From: an uncultured Alistipes sp.
GTDB lineage: Bacteria > Bacteroidota > Bacteroidia > Bacteroidales > Rikenellaceae
Direction: 5' to 3'
Length of the DNA stretch: 64,000 nucleotides
Assembly: GCA_910583985.1 (NCBI GenBank)
Contig: CAJTYA010000005.1
Coordinates: forward strand, 62,001 to 126,000
In this document: piece after piece, positions 60,365 through 64,000 of the stretch
Layout of the letters: each line of letters opens with the position of its first letter
Numbering within the stretch: the stretch's first letter is position 1
The notes under the pieces: model-generated
The model's database searches: none
Seen by the model: only the letters and a program-made list of their open reading frames with translations
Told to the model about the DNA's origin: nothing
Made by a program: the position numbers and the translations under genes

Positions 60365-61666
60365 ATGAGAGTATTGATGTTCGGATGGGAATTCCCTCCC
60401 CATATAGCGGGAGGTCTGGGAACCGCATCTTACGGACTGACCAGAGGCCTCGCCAAACACGGCACGGAGGTGATCTTCGTCGTGCCCAAGGCCTACGGCG
60501 ACGAAGACCAGCGGTTCGTGAAGGTGGTCAATGCCAGCGACGTGGAAACCCTCTACGGCGACAGCCGGCACGAGGACATCTGGGACAAGCTGACTTTCAT
60601 CCATATCGACTCCAACATGATCCCCTACGTCTCGCCCGAAGAGTTCGAGGCGCGCTCGGAGGAATACCGCCGCACGGGACGGATCGCCACCGGCGGCGAC
60701 CTGTGGAAGGAGCGGTTCGAATTTTCCGGCAAATACGGCGCCAACCTGATGGAAGAGGTGGCCCGCTACGCGATGGTCGCCGCGCAGGTGGCCCGCGATC
60801 TGGAAGGGCAGTTCGACCTGATCCACGCACACGACTGGCTGACCTACTACGCCGGCATCGCCGCCAAGCGCGTATCGGGCAAGCCGCTCGTCGTACACAT
60901 GCACGCCACCGAGTTCGACCGCAGCGGCGAACGCATCAACAAGGAGGTCTACGCCATCGAACGCGCCGGAATGGAAGCGGCCGACCGCGTCGTGGCGGTG
61001 AGCAACCTCACGCGCCGCATCGTCATCGACAAATACGGCATTCCGCCCGAAAAGGTCGTCACGGTGCACAACGCGGTACGGTTCGGATCGAAGGAGACCG
61101 AAGAGGAGAAGCGCGCCGTGGACGACAAGATCGTCACGTTTCTGGGCCGCATCACCTACCAGAAAGGACCGGACTACTTCGTCGAGGCGGCGGCCAAGGT
61201 GCTCAAGCGGATGTCGGGCGTGCGGTTCGTCATGGCCGGCAGCGGCGACATGCTCAACCACATCGTCCGCCGCGTAGCCAAACTGGGCATCGCCGACCGG
61301 TTCCACTTCACCGGTTTTCTCAAAGGCGACGAAGTACAGAAAATGTTCGCGCTGAGCGACGTCTACGTCATGCCGTCCGTCTCCGAACCGTTCGGGATCT
61401 CGCCGCTCGAAGCCATGCGCTCGAACGTGCCGGTCATCATCTCCAAGCAGTCGGGCGTGGCCGAAGTGCTCGACTACGCCATCAAGGTGGACTACTGGGA
61501 CGTGGACGCGCTGGCCGATGCGATCTACGGACTGATCCGCTATCCGGTCCTCGCGGCCGTCTCGGCCGAAAAGGGGCTGGAGGAAGTCACCAGCCTGAAA
61601 TGGGAAAACGCGGCGGCCGAACTGATCGAGGTTTACCGCAGCCTGACAGACACACGCAAAAACTAA
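60365..61666 (+). CDS. Glycosyltransferase family 4 (glycogen synthase-like)
   Basis: 433 aa GT-B enzyme. The N-terminus MFGWEFPPHIAGGLGTASYGL (5-25) holds the glycine-rich loop of glycogen-synthase-like GT4/GT5 enzymes. The E-x7-E motif is Glu341/Glu349 in SEPFGISPLEAM. The frame is open far upstream, but conserved sequence begins at the ATG at 60365. Position between the debranching enzyme and the GH57 gene (13 bp gap) points to alpha-glucan or maltooligosaccharide synthesis. The exact donor and product are not shown. Confidence 0.9.
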   Translation: MRVLMFGWEFPPHIAGGLGTASYGLTRGLAKHGTEVIFVVPKAYGDEDQRFVKVVNASDVETLYGDSRHEDIWDKLTFIHIDSNMIPYVSPEEFEARSEEYRRTGRIATGGDLWKERFEFSGKYGANLMEEVARYAMVAAQVARDLEGQFDLIHAHDWLTYYAGIAAKRVSGKPLVVHMHATEFDRSGERINKEVYAIERAGMEAADRVVAVSNLTRRIVIDKYGIPPEKVVTVHNAVRFGSKETEEEKRAVDDKIVTFLGRITYQKGPDYFVEAAAKVLKRMSGVRFVMAGSGDMLNHIVRRVAKLGIADRFHFTGFLKGDEVQKMFALSDVYVMPSVSEPFGISPLEAMRSNVPVIISKQSGVAEVLDYAIKVDYWDVDALADAIYGLIRYPVLAAVSAEKGLEEVTSLKWENAAAELIEVYRSLTDTRKN

Positions 61667-61679
61667 AATTCGCAGCGCT

Positions 61680-62894
61680 ATGAAAACAATATGCCTCTAC
61701 TTTCAGGTCCACCAGCCGCTCCGGTTGAAAAAATACCGTTTTTTCAACATGGGTCGGGACCATAACTACCTCGACGACCACGCCAACAGAGCCATCCTGC
61801 AGAAAGTGGCCCGCAAATGCTACCTGCCGATGAACGAGCTGCTGCTGAAACTCATCCGCGAAAACGGGAAGAAGTTCAAGGTCAGTTTCTCGATTTCGGG
61901 CCTCGCCATCGAGCAGCTCCGGATGTACGCGCCCGAAGTCCTCGACAGTTTTCAGGCCTTGGCGAAAACCGGCTGCGTGGAATTTCTGGCCGAGACCTAT
62001 TCCCACTCGCTGGCCTCGCTCGTCGACGAAGAGGAGTTCGTAGCCCAAGTCCGCCGGCACGCCCGGACGATCGAATCCGAATTCGGCGTGAAGCCCAAAG
62101 CATTCCGCAACACGGAGCTCATCTATTCGGACCGCATCGGCGAAATCGTCGCCTCGATGGGCTACCGCACGATGCTGACCGAAGGCGCCAAGCACATACT
62201 GGGCTGGAAAAGCCCCAACTATATCTATGCCTGCGCCCCGAATCCGAAACTTCACCTGCTGCTGCGCAACTTCAAGCTCAGCGACGACATCGCGTTCCGC
62301 TTCTCGGACCGGGGATGGGCCGAATGGCCGCTGACGACGCAGAAATACGTCTCGTGGCTGGCCAACCCCGACCTGCCGGGCGAAGTCGTCAACCTGTTCA
62401 TGGACTACGAAACTTTCGGTGAACACCAGTGGGCCGAAAGCGGCATCTTCGAATTTATGGCCCATCTGCCCGGAGCCGCGCTGGCGACCGGAAAGCTCTC
62501 GTTCGCCACGCCCTCCGAAGTCTCGCGCAAATTCCAGCCGGTGGGCATTCTGCACTGCCCCTACCCGATTTCTTGGGCGGACGAGGAGCGCGACGTCACG
62601 GCATGGATCGGCAACGAGCTTCAGAACGAGGCCTTTTCCAAGCTCTACCGGCTCAAAAACCGCATCGACGCGATCGATCATCCCGATTTCGACCACGCGT
62701 GGAACTTCCTGCAGGCTTCCGATCACTTCTATTACATGGCCACCAAATGGTTCTCGGACGGCGACGTACACAGCTATTTCAACCCCTACGATTCGCCCTA
62801 CGAAGCCTTCATCAACTACATGAACGTACTGAGCGACTTCGAGATAGAAGTCGAAAAGAAATACGCCGAAACGAAGCGGGAAGTCACGGCCTGA
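61680..62894 (+). CDS. Glycoside hydrolase family 57 enzyme
   Basis: 404 aa, cytosolic (no signal peptide). GH57 motifs are FQVHQPLR (8-15), the nucleophile Glu146 in FRNTELIYSD and the acid Asp242 in FMDYETFGEHQW. The family contains alpha-amylases, 4-alpha-glucanotransferases and branching enzymes. At about 400 aa it is shorter than GH57 branching enzymes (about 500 or more) and close to the amylase-like intracellular form. It starts 13 bp after the GT4 gene, so they work together in glucan turnover or priming. Confidence 0.92.
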   Translation: MKTICLYFQVHQPLRLKKYRFFNMGRDHNYLDDHANRAILQKVARKCYLPMNELLLKLIRENGKKFKVSFSISGLAIEQLRMYAPEVLDSFQALAKTGCVEFLAETYSHSLASLVDEEEFVAQVRRHARTIESEFGVKPKAFRNTELIYSDRIGEIVASMGYRTMLTEGAKHILGWKSPNYIYACAPNPKLHLLLRNFKLSDDIAFRFSDRGWAEWPLTTQKYVSWLANPDLPGEVVNLFMDYETFGEHQWAESGIFEFMAHLPGAALATGKLSFATPSEVSRKFQPVGILHCPYPISWADEERDVTAWIGNELQNEAFSKLYRLKNRIDAIDHPDFDHAWNFLQASDHFYYMATKWFSDGDVHSYFNPYDSPYEAFINYMNVLSDFEIEVEKKYAETKREVTA

Positions 62895-63010
62895 GTCCCC
62901 TTCCGTCTTTGGGCCGGGCGAAGGGGAGCGCCGCCGCGGAGCGGCTCCGACCTCGGCGCGCGGGCCCGCCCCGGTCCCTCCGGACGGCGACCCGCGACAG
63001 GACTTTTCCG

Positions 63011-63045
63011 AAACGGTCCGGTATCCGACGATACCGGACCGTTTT
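63011..63045 (+). terminator. Rho-independent terminator after the glucan cluster
   Basis: A perfect 15-bp stem (AAACGGTCCGGTATC at 63011-63025 with 63030-63044), four-base loop, ending in T4. Confidence 0.92.
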
Positions 63046-63096
63046 CGCATACGACAAAGGGCTCTCGCCGCGTTTTAATAATACGAAAAATTATTA

Positions 63097-63104
63097 TATT
63101 TTTG
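63097..63104 (+). promoter_or_regulatory. -7 box for the TlpA-like lipoprotein gene
   Basis: TATTTTTG in an AT-rich patch, 77 bp before the ATG at 63182. Confidence 0.65.
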
Positions 63105-63181
63105 TTGCTCGAAGCGCCCTCCGGACGAGGAACGATGCCCGGAGGCGTGCAGGCAACCCAAAAGAAACCTATCCGACAAGA

Positions 63182-64000
63182 ATGAAAAAAGTCCTTCTGG
63201 TTCTTTCGCTGACCGCATTGCTGGCCTCCTGCGGCCGGGATAAGAAAGCCCGGATTTCGGGCTCGTTCGCGGGTCTGGACCACGACACGGTCCTGCTCGA
63301 AATGATCACCACGCTGGAGCGTAAAATCGTCGATTCGGCCGTCACCGGCCGTCGGGGCGACTATTCGTTCCGCGTCAAGCTGCCCTCGGCGGCGCCCACG
63401 TTCTTCAATCTGTTGTGCAAGGGCAGCACCATTCCGCTGATCGTCGCGCCGGGCGAACGGGTCGTCGTCAACTCGCTGTGCGATCTTTCGAAAAACTATA
63501 CCGTCGAAGGTTCCGAAGACTCCGAAAAGCTCCGGGCGTTCAACGCTTTCTACAACGGAGCGATCGCCTCGCTCGATTCGCTCTCGCAGCTCTTCGTCGA
63601 CACGCCCGCCACGGCGGAAAACGAACCGTTGCGCAAAGAACTGCTGAGTCGCTACACGAAGGAATACTACCGCCTCAAGCGGGAGCACATCGGCTTCATC
63701 GTGTCGAATCCCGCCTCGATGGCTGCGCTCTATGCGCTCTACCAGCGTTTCCCGAACGATCCGAACCTGTTCGACGAACGCAACGATCTGGTCTACTACC
63801 GCATCGTGGCCGACTCCCTCTCGGCGCTCTATCCCGAATCGCCGCACGTCAAGGCCCTGCAGGGCGAAATCGCACGGAAACAGCAGGCTCTCGATTGGAT
63901 AGCCCGTCTGAGCGAAAGCCCCGAAAACCCGTACGACTATCCCGAAATCGAACTGCCGGACATGTACGGCAAAACGCAGAAACTCTCCGCGCAGGACGGC
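63182..64000 (+). CDS. DUF4369/TlpA-like thioredoxin-family lipoprotein (cut at the right edge)
   Basis: The first 273 codons are present and the frame runs off the window. MKKVLLVLSLTALLASC is a lipoprotein signal with Cys17 as the lipidated residue. Residues about 22-120 fit DUF4369 (ARISGSFAGLDHDTVLLEMI). A helical linker (about 125-250) follows. The last residues IELPDMYGKTQKLSAQDG mark the start of the AhpC/TSA-thioredoxin fold, so the CXXC site should lie just beyond the edge. Bacteroidetes members are periplasmic thiol-disulfide oxidoreductases. Confidence 0.85.
   Translation, partial: MKKVLLVLSLTALLASCGRDKKARISGSFAGLDHDTVLLEMITTLERKIVDSAVTGRRGDYSFRVKLPSAAPTFFNLLCKGSTIPLIVAPGERVVVNSLCDLSKNYTVEGSEDSEKLRAFNAFYNGAIASLDSLSQLFVDTPATAENEPLRKELLSRYTKEYYRLKREHIGFIVSNPASMAALYALYQRFPNDPNLFDERNDLVYYRIVADSLSALYPESPHVKALQGEIARKQQALDWIARLSESPENPYDYPEIELPDMYGKTQKLSAQDG

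Noticed and set aside
63182..64000. Possible full-length DUF4369-only protein
   Set aside because: The frame is still open at the edge and the last residues begin a thioredoxin fold, so it is a truncated view of a longer gene.

Overview
The window is about 64 kb of a high-GC Bacteroidales chromosome. Alistipes or another Rikenellaceae is my best inference. The support is: Bacteroidetes-type -7 boxes (TANNTTTG) in front of many genes, a type III glutamine synthetase, Bacteroidetes-specific families (DUF4254, TorF-like porin, DUF1080, DUF4369/TlpA-like lipoprotein), fused 2-oxoacid:ferredoxin oxidoreductase subunits and ATP-dependent PEP carboxykinase. Genes are strongly GC-biased at third positions, so very long antisense open frames lie over most of them; these are artefacts. 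I see no tRNA, rRNA, CRISPR array, transposase, integrase or phage gene. The region reads as core chromosome.

Layout. 1-4.2 kb (minus): a secreted sugar isomerase/epimerase-like protein, a DUF1080 protein, an unknown protein and a LysM muramidase. 4.3-8.7 kb (plus): DUF4254, a family 9 glycosyltransferase and an endonuclease/exonuclease/phosphatase-fold protein, then gcvH and mdh. A gene-free stretch of about 1.3 kb follows. 10-20.8 kb: CoA-transferase, GT22-type membrane mannosyltransferase, korAB, flippase, argS and dus. 21-25 kb: typA, aroB and a CAT-fold acetyltransferase. 25.7-39.7 kb: a nitrogen-assimilation block of TorF-like porin, P-II, AmtB, AsnA, GSIII, GltB and GltD on the plus strand, with gdhA converging on it. 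40-50 kb: an unknown helical protein, purM, a tiny alanine-rich lipoprotein, a SPOR protein, an envelope/menaquinone operon (FtsX/LolE-like permease, ubiE, lipoprotein, LEA-2 lipoprotein), a short-chain dehydrogenase and a membrane zinc peptidase. 50-63 kb: pckA, hemW, then an alpha-glucan cluster (a glycogen synthase-phosphorylase fusion, debranching enzyme, GT4 enzyme, GH57 enzyme). The right edge cuts a TlpA-like lipoprotein.

How it fits together. The nitrogen block can take ammonium from the outer membrane (porin) through AmtB, gated by P-II, to asparagine (AsnA), glutamine (GSIII) and glutamate (GOGAT). GdhA is the low-affinity alternative. 2-oxoglutarate links this to KorAB, Mdh and PckA, an anaerobic C4/TCA set. 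The glucan cluster would build, phosphorolyse and debranch storage glycogen. The most interesting items are the GT3-GT35 fusion, the leader of the nitrogen operon, the eukaryote-like GT22 enzyme, the alanine-rich lipoprotein and several divergent gene pairs with interlocked promoters.
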